Under the pieces are notes generated by a model, which was not told the origin of the DNA, did not search any database, and saw nothing but the letters and a program-made list of their open reading frames with translations. Positions 6,454-13,491 of a stretch of DNA of 17,577 nucleotides are shown here, piece by piece. Source of the stretch: Treponema sp. UBA1233. GTDB taxonomy: Bacteria; Spirochaetota; Spirochaetia; Treponematales; Treponemataceae. The first letter of the stretch is position 1. The number at the start of each line of letters is the position of its first letter. Both the position numbers and the translations under genes were made by a program. Where the stretch lies: contig DBWR01000065.1 of NCBI GenBank assembly GCA_002309305.1, positions 12,424-30,000 on the forward strand, read 5' to 3'.

Positions 6454-6924
6454 TCATTTATTTTGGAACATACCTATGGTTTCTCCCCAGGCATCAAGAT
6501 CAGGACACCTGTATCTGTATCCGCCCTTGTATTCATTATCTTCATAATATAAGAGAACGACATTTACTCCATTTGTTTTACCGTTATCTAGAGCAAATAA
6601 AATTTCGAAAACAAAACCGGTTCCTTCTTTCATGTCATATAAAAACAGTTTGTTTAATGCCAACGGATGATTGAACCCTCCTTTTTGGGAAACTTTCAAA
6701 GCATCGCAGAATTGTCCAAAACGAAAGTCCTGAATACTTGTTTCCTTTGAAAACTCATACGGCATTTTTTTCAATTTTTCCGGACTAAGATTCTCTCTAT
6801 ATTCTTTGACTATTTCATCATATTTTTTTTTAATCTTTAGTTCATTCTGCTTTTTATATGCTTTATATATAATGAACAATATTATTATGAGGAAAAAAAT
6901 GATAAAATATTTATTTTTTGACAT
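6454..6924 (-). CDS. Membrane-anchored protein following the Rhs tip, putative immunity protein
   Basis: The 156-residue product has one N-terminal transmembrane segment (about 6-21, very Ile/Phe-rich) followed by a Lys-rich helical stretch (22-55) and a globular domain ending YRCPDLDAWGETIGMF. The family is not recognised. Its ATG lies inside the end of the Rhs fragment (14-base overlap) with an AAGG just upstream, so the two are translated together. In Rhs and other polymorphic toxin loci the gene directly after the toxin tip usually encodes the matching immunity protein. That position is the only basis for the suggested role. The membrane anchor would place it to meet a toxin arriving at the inner membrane or periplasm. 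Confidence 0.6.
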   Translation of the reverse strand: MSKNKYFIIFFLIIILFIIYKAYKKQNELKIKKKYDEIVKEYRENLSPEKLKKMPYEFSKETSIQDFRFGQFCDALKVSQKGGFNHPLALNKLFLYDMKEGTGFVFEILFALDNGKTNGVNVVLLYYEDNEYKGGYRYRCPDLDAWGETIGMFQNK

Positions 6925-7639
6925 TTCCTTGACCTCTAGTTAACCAAAGCTGGTTTTGATTTTTCCAGGGAAACCATTCAGGATGATCTGAAAAATCATT
7001 TTGTAGCTTCGATGGATCTCTATAAACAGAAAATTGTATGCCATAAGAAATAGGTCCACCTATAGAAACAGATAATCCACGAGATATCCCCTTCCAACCT
7101 TCTGGATCTATATCATATGTTTCTGTTAAACCTTTATCTCCTATTCTTTCATCAACTCCAAAGGAAAGAAAATATTCCTTTGCTATCCACATTTCTTTTT
7201 TTGAAACAATTTCATCCTCCCTACCATCCGGATTCACATACCTAATCGGATTATTTCCCGCATAGTGATACAAATTCCCGTTAACCGAATTGTAGATGCC
7301 ACCCATACCCGGAAGATTACTTGCATCGCTCGCTTTACCCTTTCCTGCAGCAGGCACATACTCCCCAAGAGCAAGCTCCGTGCTGATCCAGCGGCTGTAT
7401 TTGGGGTCCAGGTATCTGGCACCATTGGAATTTTGGGAAAAGAGTTCCCCGGGTAGGGGAAAATCTCGTTTTAAAAAATAATTATCTTGGGGTGTGTCGG
7501 TTAAGAGGAATGAATAACGGAGGAGGAAAAGAAGAATATCAATAGAAAAATCCGTTTCTTGGTGACAGTCTCGTTGGATTAAAAATACCAGTGAATGAGG
7601 ATTTATAACTTTTTTAATTCTTTTTTCAATTAATTCCAT
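6911..7639 (-). CDS. Orphan Rhs C-terminal tip (core end plus variable domain)
   Basis: Residues 73-140 (about 7423-7220) are an Rhs repeat-associated core: GARYLDPKYSRWIST, LGEYVPAAGKG, LPGMGGIYN, LYHYAGNNPIRYVNPDGR. This block marks the hinge before the variable toxin tip in Rhs proteins. Residues 141-242 are an unrecognised tip with Gly/Ser-rich and Trp-rich stretches (GLSVSIGGPISYG, PEWFPWKNQNQLW). The first 72 residues bear no similarity to Rhs, and the match begins abruptly at GARYL. The rest of the usual thousand-plus-residue shell is missing. The core block is visibly richer in G/C than its flanks. As it stands it cannot form a secreted Rhs capsule; it may be a displaced tip kept as a recombination donor. 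The ATG at 7639 has no clear ribosome site, so the true start is uncertain. Confidence 0.7.
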   Translation of the reverse strand: MELIEKRIKKVINPHSLVFLIQRDCHQETDFSIDILLFLLRYSFLLTDTPQDNYFLKRDFPLPGELFSQNSNGARYLDPKYSRWISTELALGEYVPAAGKGKASDASNLPGMGGIYNSVNGNLYHYAGNNPIRYVNPDGREDEIVSKKEMWIAKEYFLSFGVDERIGDKGLTETYDIDPEGWKGISRGLSVSIGGPISYGIQFSVYRDPSKLQNDFSDHPEWFPWKNQNQLWLTRGQGNVKK

Positions 7640-7667
7640 TTGTTTCAGTTAATAAGTCTATTGTTTA

Positions 7668-7874
7668 TTAATCAATCTTAAACTTTTGTAATTCAGATTC
7701 TGAAAGTTTACCAATAGATTGATTAGTCTCCTTAACATATTTTGCAAGTAAGCGCAAGTCTATGTGTAAAGAGGGTTTAGACCGGTAAGGATTTACCGTT
7801 TTGATAAAATCCTGTGCCAGTTTATCTTTAGCAGATGATTCCGCCAAATTAAAGTTCTTCATCAGACCATTCAT
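7668..7874 (-). CDS. Small conserved-looking 68-residue protein
   Basis: The product is a charged, probably all-helical soluble protein (LAESSAKDKLAQDFIKTV ... LHIDLRLLAKYVKETNQ ... LSESELQKFKID). It has no family I can name, no membrane segment and no DNA-binding motif I can identify. I chose the ATG at 7874 because AAAGGAG lies ten bases upstream; an ATG four codons later is possible. It overlaps the end of the preceding 181-residue gene by 26 bases in another frame, which suggests coupled expression of an interacting pair. Confidence 0.6.
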   Translation of the reverse strand: MNGLMKNFNLAESSAKDKLAQDFIKTVNPYRSKPSLHIDLRLLAKYVKETNQSIGKLSESELQKFKID

Positions 7875-8394
7875 ATTTATAGATCTCCTTTATCTTTTTT
7901 GCGGCTTCTTCCTCAATCACAAAATGATATGGGTGAAGAATTCCAATTACAATTGCCCCAAAAACATCTACATAATGCTGTAGGATTTCTTTGTCCATTG
8001 CAATTGCATGAACGCATCCCCCATGTCCTCGCTGCTCAGAAATATTTATTGCTATTGCAAAAAGGTGTCCGCCAACGCCCTCGTATAGTTTTGAACCATT
8101 TCTCCATATATTGTTTTCTGGTGACGTGCATCCCCAATTCATATATATTGCATTGCTCTGCTCGTCATCAGTCAATGCTATCAATCCCTGAATATCCACT
8201 GTTCCTTTCAAAACAAGCGCGTAAATCTCCGTTTCTTTATCAAACTTACTCCAATCAACATACCATCCGGTTTTCTCGTTGAACTTGGACAAAAAACTTT
8301 TACGCCTAACCCGGATGACTTCAGTTTCTACAATATCCCCTGTCAAAACATTCTTAAGGCAAGGAGTAAGTCCGTCAATATAAAAGGGAATCAT
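7849..8394 (-). CDS. Hypothetical protein, possibly GNAT-like acetyltransferase
   Basis: The product is 181 residues when started at the second of two adjacent ATGs (8394), which sits five bases from a strong AAGGAGG; the first ATG (8397) is only two bases from it. The N-terminus (MIPFYIDGLTPCL) leads into a mixed alpha/beta domain. The segment GVGGHLFAIAINISEQRGHGGCVHAIAMD then HYVDVFGA resembles the beta4 / cofactor loop / alpha3 arrangement of GNAT N-acetyltransferases. However, the loop SEQRGHGG does not exactly match the R/Q-x-x-G-x-G/A signature, so this is a suggestion from shape. It is cytoplasmic, with no signal peptide. It overlaps the 68-residue gene by 26 bases; the pair may function together. 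Confidence 0.65.
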   Translation of the reverse strand: MIPFYIDGLTPCLKNVLTGDIVETEVIRVRRKSFLSKFNEKTGWYVDWSKFDKETEIYALVLKGTVDIQGLIALTDDEQSNAIYMNWGCTSPENNIWRNGSKLYEGVGGHLFAIAINISEQRGHGGCVHAIAMDKEILQHYVDVFGAIVIGILHPYHFVIEEEAAKKIKEIYKYEWSDEEL

Positions 8395-8447
8395 CATTAC
8401 CTCCTTTTACATTGTAGCATATTTTATTAAAAAAATATACTATAATT

Positions 8448-8999
8448 TTAATTCTGATTAAAAATTTTATCTAACACATTATTTATACTAAACCCTAAAT
8501 CCTCATCATATGTATAATCATACAATGAATAAAACTGAATGTTCGTCAAATCAGTTACATCAAATAAAAACAGATGATATGTTGAAAAGTGGGTTTCGGC
8601 TTTTATTAAAAAAAAGTTTTTTCCATTGATTTCAAAAATAATAAAATTTATAAAATCAATACTTATATTATTTAAACTATTAGATTTCCAAAAATATTTC
8701 TCATTGTTAATCTCAAAACAAGATTGTTTAAGCTTTTTATCTCCAATAAACCAATAATCAGCGTAAAATTTCACAGTTTTCACACCGTTTGAAGTTTTTT
8801 CATCAAAAAAATATACATAACAATTTTCATAATTTTTTTCTTTAATATCTTTTGGATATAGAAATCCACTATCTTTTTCTTTTATTGTGACATATTTAAT
8901 TGGATCTGATTTTGCATAATCTATAGAATTTTGAGCAAACATCATTAAACTGAATAAACTTAATATAATTAGACATTTTTCCTTTTTCATATCTTTCAT
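8448..8999 (-). CDS. Small secreted protein of unknown function
   Basis: The 183-residue product carries a Sec signal peptide (KKEK, a hydrophobic core LIILSLFSLMMF, cleavage likely at AQN about residue 23). The mature domain is Phe/Tyr-rich and beta-type (NCYVYFFDEKTSNGVKTVKF ... YHLFLFDVTDLTNIQFYSLY). The family is not recognised. A GGGAG lies 12 bases before the ATG at 8999; the ATG at 8990 (MKKEKC) gives a more typical signal peptide start and may be the true one. Its size and location among toxin-locus remnants are like periplasmic immunity proteins, which is inference only. Base composition is strongly A/T-rich. Confidence 0.6.
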   Translation of the reverse strand: MKDMKKEKCLIILSLFSLMMFAQNSIDYAKSDPIKYVTIKEKDSGFLYPKDIKEKNYENCYVYFFDEKTSNGVKTVKFYADYWFIGDKKLKQSCFEINNEKYFWKSNSLNNISIDFINFIIFEINGKNFFLIKAETHFSTYHLFLFDVTDLTNIQFYSLYDYTYDEDLGFSINNVLDKIFNQN

Positions 9000-9002
9000 A
9001 AA

Positions 9003-9185
9003 CTATTTAATCTCCCGGAAACCACCCCCACCAATTACTTGAGGAAACGGTCGTTTGCCAAACATTTTCATTTGTTTTAAATCATACAGTTTTTAATCGG
9101 GAGTTTCAATCATCCGGTTCAATTTTTCAAGATATTTTTCGTCAACCATGTCAAAAAGTTCCCTAATCTTGTAATTTCTTCTAAA
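9003..9185 (-). pseudogene. Remnant of a coding region with one in-frame stop
   Basis: One frame reads FRRNYKIRELFDMVDEKYLE.., continues to ETPD, meets TAA at 9095-9093, then continues LYDLKQMKMFGKRPFPQVIG.. to a TAG at 9005-9003. The two halves have protein-like composition but no recognisable family and no ribosome site. The second half could be a separate 22-codon frame from an ATG at 9071. I read it as the leftover end of a lost gene in this debris-rich stretch. Confidence 0.3.
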
Positions 9186-9192
9186 TCAGATT

Positions 9193-9276
9193 ATGATGTT
9201 TTTTAAAAGACTTAAAAAAATTATACAGGATGCGATATTAGATTTTAAAAGGAGATTGATTGCAGATTATGAATAG
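9193..9276 (+). other. Small cationic amphipathic ORF (27 residues), possible gene-end remnant
   Basis: From ATG 9193 to TAG 9276 the frame reads MMFFKRLKKIIQDAILDFKR.. and ends LIADYE, a Lys/Arg-rich amphipathic helix. It overlaps the start of the next gene by 17 bases in a different frame. No ribosome site is visible at its ATG, so it may be the surviving tail of a lost gene, or an upstream ORF coupled to the following gene. Weakly supported. Confidence 0.25.
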
Positions 9277-10411
9277 CTTTTTTAATAATCTTAACAAAAA
9301 CAAAATCCTTACATTTTGTATAGCAATAATAATACTCATAGCCATCTTTTGCTTTTATAAATTCAACAGAACAATTCAACAGAACAAAGAGCTTTCGCTG
9401 GTACATAAGTCCGAATTTTATAAATTGATGTATAAGGAAAATGACATTGATTTTATTAAAACCGCTGAAAAAGAATTGAAAAACATTGATTCATATATAG
9501 AACGCTACAAAGAAGACTTTCCATTTTATTTTTACATTAAAATTCAGAGGGATTGTCTGTTCGGGGAACTCAACAATAAGGTTTATCATCTTTTGATAAA
9601 AAACCAAACAATCAGAGAAGATACGGATTATAATTCGTTTTTGGAGCAACATCCTGAGACTCTTTCGAACCTTAAAGAAAAAGGGAGAATCCTGGAGTAT
9701 AAAGAAATCGATTACATAGATTTATTCAGAAAGTATTGTATCGAATGGGATGAATATGATAAATATCTTTATTTTTGCGAAAAGTATTCCATAACACCTA
9801 TAACAGAAATTACAGAATATGATAAACAAAAGAATAATTCGAATGCTCAGAATTATTTCCCAAAGGGAGTATTAAGTCAATTTCAGAATGAATTTCTATC
9901 TAGTTTTCTTGATTATTTCGACCCGGTCAGTATTGTGTCCATGAAAAAAGGACAGAACGAAATCAGGTTTTATTGCATTGATTCGGGTATGATGAAAGAT
10001 TCATATTCGTATGTCATTAAAGTCAACTGGACAAGGTTTTCAAGAAGCATGGAAGTGATAGTGGAAGACAGTCCGGCCAGACATGAAAAAATTGAAATCA
10101 GTAAATCGGAGTTGGATGAACTGATTGATTTGCTTGCTGAATGTGATTTTTACAATCAGAAAATAAGCAACAATATAAATGCCTTAGACGCTAATGAATA
10201 TATTTGTGAAGTAAATATCAACGGGAAATATAAGGTTGTCTCACGTTGTGACTATGCCATGGAACCTTTTATGTATAAAATACAGAATTTTCTGGTTAAA
10301 AAAACAGGAGGTGCTCCAAATTATGGCAAAAGTTCCTGGAATTTTTTAAATATTCAACAAAACAACTCTACTTCGGAATCAACAACTATTAAAACAGGAG
10401 ACAAAAATTAA
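9260..10411 (+). CDS. N-terminally membrane-anchored protein of unknown function
   Basis: The 383-residue product has a short Asn/Lys-rich cytoplasmic start, one transmembrane helix (about 15-34) and a large, probably extracytoplasmic, domain. The middle (50-230) is highly charged and helical. The last third (YVIKVNWTRFSRSMEVIVED ... EYICEVNINGKYKVVSRCDY) has the look of a small alpha/beta domain found in uncharacterised proteins of gut anaerobes, but I cannot name it. I chose the TTG at 9260 because AAGGAG lies five bases upstream; the ATG at 9269 is too far from it. It is the only sizeable intact plus-strand gene in the central block, divergent from the minus-strand genes, and is followed at once by a decayed gene in the same direction. 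Confidence 0.65.
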   Translation: MQIMNSFFNNLNKNKILTFCIAIIILIAIFCFYKFNRTIQQNKELSLVHKSEFYKLMYKENDIDFIKTAEKELKNIDSYIERYKEDFPFYFYIKIQRDCLFGELNNKVYHLLIKNQTIREDTDYNSFLEQHPETLSNLKEKGRILEYKEIDYIDLFRKYCIEWDEYDKYLYFCEKYSITPITEITEYDKQKNNSNAQNYFPKGVLSQFQNEFLSSFLDYFDPVSIVSMKKGQNEIRFYCIDSGMMKDSYSYVIKVNWTRFSRSMEVIVEDSPARHEKIEISKSELDELIDLLAECDFYNQKISNNINALDANEYICEVNINGKYKVVSRCDYAMEPFMYKIQNFLVKKTGGAPNYGKSSWNFLNIQQNNSTSESTTIKTGDKN

Positions 10412-10682
10412 AAAAAAAAGAAAACTGCATTTACTATCAGCAAGTATACCCAAAAATTATGAACCACATAAATATATTATTGATATAGATTCAAAAAAAA
10501 ATATCTTATAATAACAGAAAAATATTTTTTTGAGGATGGATTTATTAAACGTGTCAGTTTGGACAAGGACCTTAAAGCCCTTATATCTTCGAAAATCAAT
10601 CAAAAGCCAGGCCTGTGATATTAGCAGTCTGAACAAAATGCTGGATGACTACGGTAATATCACAGATGAGTTTATTCATTAA
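10412..10682 (+). pseudogene. Decayed gene with two compensating frameshifts
   Basis: Protein-like sequence continues across two frame changes. Frame one (to a TAA at 10509) reads KLHLLSASIPKNYEPHKYII. A second frame (from about 10502 to a TGA at 10616) reads LIITEKYFFEDGFIKRVSLD. Then the first frame resumes with CDISSLNKMLDDYGNITDEF and ends in TAA at 10680-10682. The first shift falls in a run of nine A (10493-10501), where one extra A would restore the frame. No usable start is visible: the expected start region after AGGAG (10396-10400) is ATT followed by a run of A. It probably once formed an operon with the preceding gene. It converges on the barrel-protein gene, overlapping its stop by four bases. 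Confidence 0.6.
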
Positions 10683-11737
10683 AACTTTGCAGATAGGCTT
10701 ATGTTGAAATTCTGATTCCATATATCATCAAACGAGATTCCGTTGTTCGGGTTTAATCCTGTACTGATGTCAAGCTTAATCATCTTGTTCAGGATAAAAG
10801 AAAATCCTGCGTAGAATGTCGTGAAAAAGATTCCTTTCTCAGTATCTTCGTTCTCATGAAATGTAATCGAGGGGAAAGATATTTCCGCACCGGCATTGAA
10901 CAGCAGCTTGTCTGGGTTAAGAATTACACTAAAACCATTGGACAGAATGAAATCAAGATTTACATCAGTTGAAATGTCATCTCCTGAAATAATGGTTATC
11001 GGGATCGCACCATATAATCCATAGGAGAACATATCTGTCTTGTAAAGAAGTTTTGTACCGCATTTTATGACGTTCTGACTGTAACTGGTCTTAGTCTGAT
11101 TGTTACCTACAGTAGCTTCTCTTGATGCAAAAGCTCCCTCATAATCAAGAAAAAACTTGACCTTAAATGCTGAATCATCCTTCATCTTATAATACAAGGT
11201 GCTTCCAATTAAAAAATCCGTGTAGTTTATGTCCGCGGTGTTAATTGTTCCTGAAGTATTGGCCACTCCCAGTGCAAGTTTTAAGTCAAACATGTTGTTT
11301 ATCAGATATCCGAACTCTGATTTTCCACCAATATTCTTATAATCCTCACAAATAGTAGAATCCATATACCAGGATGGACTCATGTATTCAGTAAGATTCA
11401 ATGTGACTGCGAATTTATCCCAGCCATAGAAACCTGTCAAAGAGTTATATGAAGTCTCTGACCATAGGTTACCTTCCCATGAAAGCCCAAGAACATTCTC
11501 TCCGTTAATGTGAAAAACAGAAGCAATGTTTCCTGAGCTTGTCGAATTCAAATTAGAGAAGGCACATGCATTCTTGAATTCAAGATTTTTCCAATCCAGG
11601 ACATTCATAATTGCATATGCGTCATCTTCAATCGTGTGAGCTGAACTTTCGTAAGCGGCGGAATTAAGAGCATAAGCATTCAATACACTTAGACAGAATG
11701 CAGCTGTCAAGAATAAAACTTTTGTTGTCTTTTTCAT
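10679..11737 (-). CDS. Outer-membrane beta-barrel protein
   Basis: The 352-residue product has a signal peptide (KKTTK, a hydrophobic core, cleavage after NAYA about residue 23). The remaining sequence is one of alternating polar and hydrophobic strands: repeated aromatic girdle patterns such as KFAVTLNLTEY, FLIGSTLYYKM, FKVKFFLDYEG and FFTTFYAGFSF, with a final strand ending LSAKF. The C-terminal Phe is the usual beta-barrel assembly signal. It does not look like Msp or another named Treponema porin. AGAGG lies six bases before the ATG. It is the third gene of a minus-strand series, 82 bases after the second beta-helix lipoprotein, so it is probably co-transcribed with both and may act with them at the cell surface. 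Confidence 0.75.
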   Translation of the reverse strand: MKKTTKVLFLTAAFCLSVLNAYALNSAAYESSAHTIEDDAYAIMNVLDWKNLEFKNACAFSNLNSTSSGNIASVFHINGENVLGLSWEGNLWSETSYNSLTGFYGWDKFAVTLNLTEYMSPSWYMDSTICEDYKNIGGKSEFGYLINNMFDLKLALGVANTSGTINTADINYTDFLIGSTLYYKMKDDSAFKVKFFLDYEGAFASREATVGNNQTKTSYSQNVIKCGTKLLYKTDMFSYGLYGAIPITIISGDDISTDVNLDFILSNGFSVILNPDKLLFNAGAEISFPSITFHENEDTEKGIFFTTFYAGFSFILNKMIKLDISTGLNPNNGISFDDIWNQNFNISLSAKF

Positions 11738-11819
11738 CTTTTACCTCTTTATTTAATTATTTCAATTATTTAAAAACTATAATATTTCCTTGAGAAAACC
11801 ATAATCCTCAGGACAAACT

Positions 11820-13490
11820 TTACTCACAAACAATAACATTAGCGTTATTGTTGCTAAGTTTTAGCTCTGAGACTCCTGTCGGGAAAATATTGGAGCTGTT
11901 TACAAAAGTAAATTTTCCATAACTTCCGTCAATGAGTCGTGCGTAATAATTTATCTTTGTTGAGCCAAAATCATTCCTGCTGCATGTTATCTTGCTTCTC
12001 GTCTCTTTTTTATTTGAGACGACAAACAAAGATTCATCCTCCGGGACAACAGGTCTTGAATCTATGAATTCATTGTCGGATATTATAAGATTCGTTATCC
12101 TGTCACTTTCGATAAAACCATGGTTATACAGAGCATGATATCCGTTTGTGAACATGATGAAGCTTTTTCCAAGTGCCTTTTTGTTCCTTATGAATTCATT
12201 TTCTGAAATCACCACATTATCTATACATATCCTGTGGTTATCCTCATATCCGGTTGTAAAGTAAAACGGACCTCTAACATAGGTATAATTATTGTAAACA
12301 TAAATATCATTGTAAACAGGATTGATAAATTTACAGTTTGAAATATTTATGATTATTGCCACCTCGTTTATGATGAGGTTTATGAAATTATTCTCAAAAA
12401 GACAGTTAGCACAGTTAACCATTCCGCAGCCTTCTATCATGAAACCGCATCCAATCTGCCTAAGGCTTGATTCATCTGGAATTCTGGTAAGCTTGTAATT
12501 TGGCATGCAGTTTGTGAATTTGCAGCTGAATACCTCAAAATCAGAAGCATAAATCGCATAAAAACCAAGCTCACATGCATTGAATGTTGTATTCTGCAGC
12601 TTTTCTATGAATCCGCCCAAAGACCTTATGCCCTGCGTAAATCCCTCAAACTTACAGTTATATACAGCAGCCAGCGAACCACCCCATGGAAGGAAAACAC
12701 CATAGGTAAGCTTTGTCTCGTCTGTCTCATAATTTGTTGCATTCAGATATTTCTCTGGATCTCCTTTTAGGTAGATACCGAACATGTTCATGCTTCCGAC
12801 TACATGGTACTTGTCATTCTCGTCCTGATATTGATGGAACCTGAAAATTGAACCGTTTCCGTTTGCTGCATAAAATCCGTTTGACGGCTCATAGCTGTTC
12901 TGGTAAGTCTCGGTACACAGCTTTTCATTCCAATCCACGCTTCTTACGTTAATTGATCTTTTTATCTCAATTACAGAGCTTACAGGATAAAAACCGTCAA
13001 CAATCAAAGTGTCTCCCATGCATGCAAGAACCTCAGAGATGATCTGTGTGTTTTTTCTTGCGGCATCCCTATCTTCCTCGGCCGTTTTATTAGGTCCGAA
13101 CCAGGATAAGATTACATTTCTGTTTGCAAGCGTACCGTCAAATTCTACATTCTTGAATTTGATTTTTCCATCAAGATAAGTCTTGTTGAACGTTATTTTT
13201 CCGTTCCTTATGCTTCCGTTTTCCGTGAATTTTATTATTGACTTTTCTCCAACTGTTACAGAAGCTCCGTCCAAGTCAAAACTTGAGTCCACAACGTATA
13301 CATAGTTTGCAGAAGAAACCTGAGAGCCGAATGATGCATCAGTCCGTATTTTTCTGTATCCCATGGCAGAATCCGCCGGAGCCTTGTCTGAATAGATTTT
13401 GTCCGCCTCATAATCCAGATCAACTTTACAGCTGATTGAAGCAATCAAAACCACGGGTAAAAAAAACAATTTTAACAAACATTTTTTCAT
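11820..13490 (-). CDS. Lipoprotein with right-handed parallel beta-helix (paralogue 2)
   Basis: The 556-residue product has a lipoprotein signal (hydrophobic core, IASISC with C21) and so should be membrane-anchored. An N-terminal domain (about 60-130) follows the pattern DLDGASVTVGEKSIIKF .. GSIRNGKITFNKT .. SWFGPN. This is a module I know from beta-helix proteins of Bacteroidetes and their phages, where it precedes a pectate-lyase-like helix. The rest carries stacked rungs such as GIRSLGGFIEKLQNTTFNAC, FEVFSCKFTNC and NISNCKFINP, with many Cys and Asn residues. It is a paralogue of the upstream gene with exactly the same length. Only one base separates the upstream TAA from its ATG, and its GGAG ribosome site is inside the upstream gene, so the two are coupled. 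No catalytic residues are evident; glycan binding or lyase action are both open. Confidence 0.8.
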   Translation of the reverse strand: MKKCLLKLFFLPVVLIASISCKVDLDYEADKIYSDKAPADSAMGYRKIRTDASFGSQVSSANYVYVVDSSFDLDGASVTVGEKSIIKFTENGSIRNGKITFNKTYLDGKIKFKNVEFDGTLANRNVILSWFGPNKTAEEDRDAARKNTQIISEVLACMGDTLIVDGFYPVSSVIEIKRSINVRSVDWNEKLCTETYQNSYEPSNGFYAANGNGSIFRFHQYQDENDKYHVVGSMNMFGIYLKGDPEKYLNATNYETDETKLTYGVFLPWGGSLAAVYNCKFEGFTQGIRSLGGFIEKLQNTTFNACELGFYAIYASDFEVFSCKFTNCMPNYKLTRIPDESSLRQIGCGFMIEGCGMVNCANCLFENNFINLIINEVAIIINISNCKFINPVYNDIYVYNNYTYVRGPFYFTTGYEDNHRICIDNVVISENEFIRNKKALGKSFIMFTNGYHALYNHGFIESDRITNLIISDNEFIDSRPVVPEDESLFVVSNKKETRSKITCSRNDFGSTKINYYARLIDGSYGKFTFVNSSNIFPTGVSELKLSNNNANVIVCE

Positions 13491-13491
13491 A

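Noticed and set aside
8398..8447. A promoter with TACAAT just before the 181-residue gene
   Set aside because: The -35 region is poor and the predicted start would fall on the ribosome site itself.
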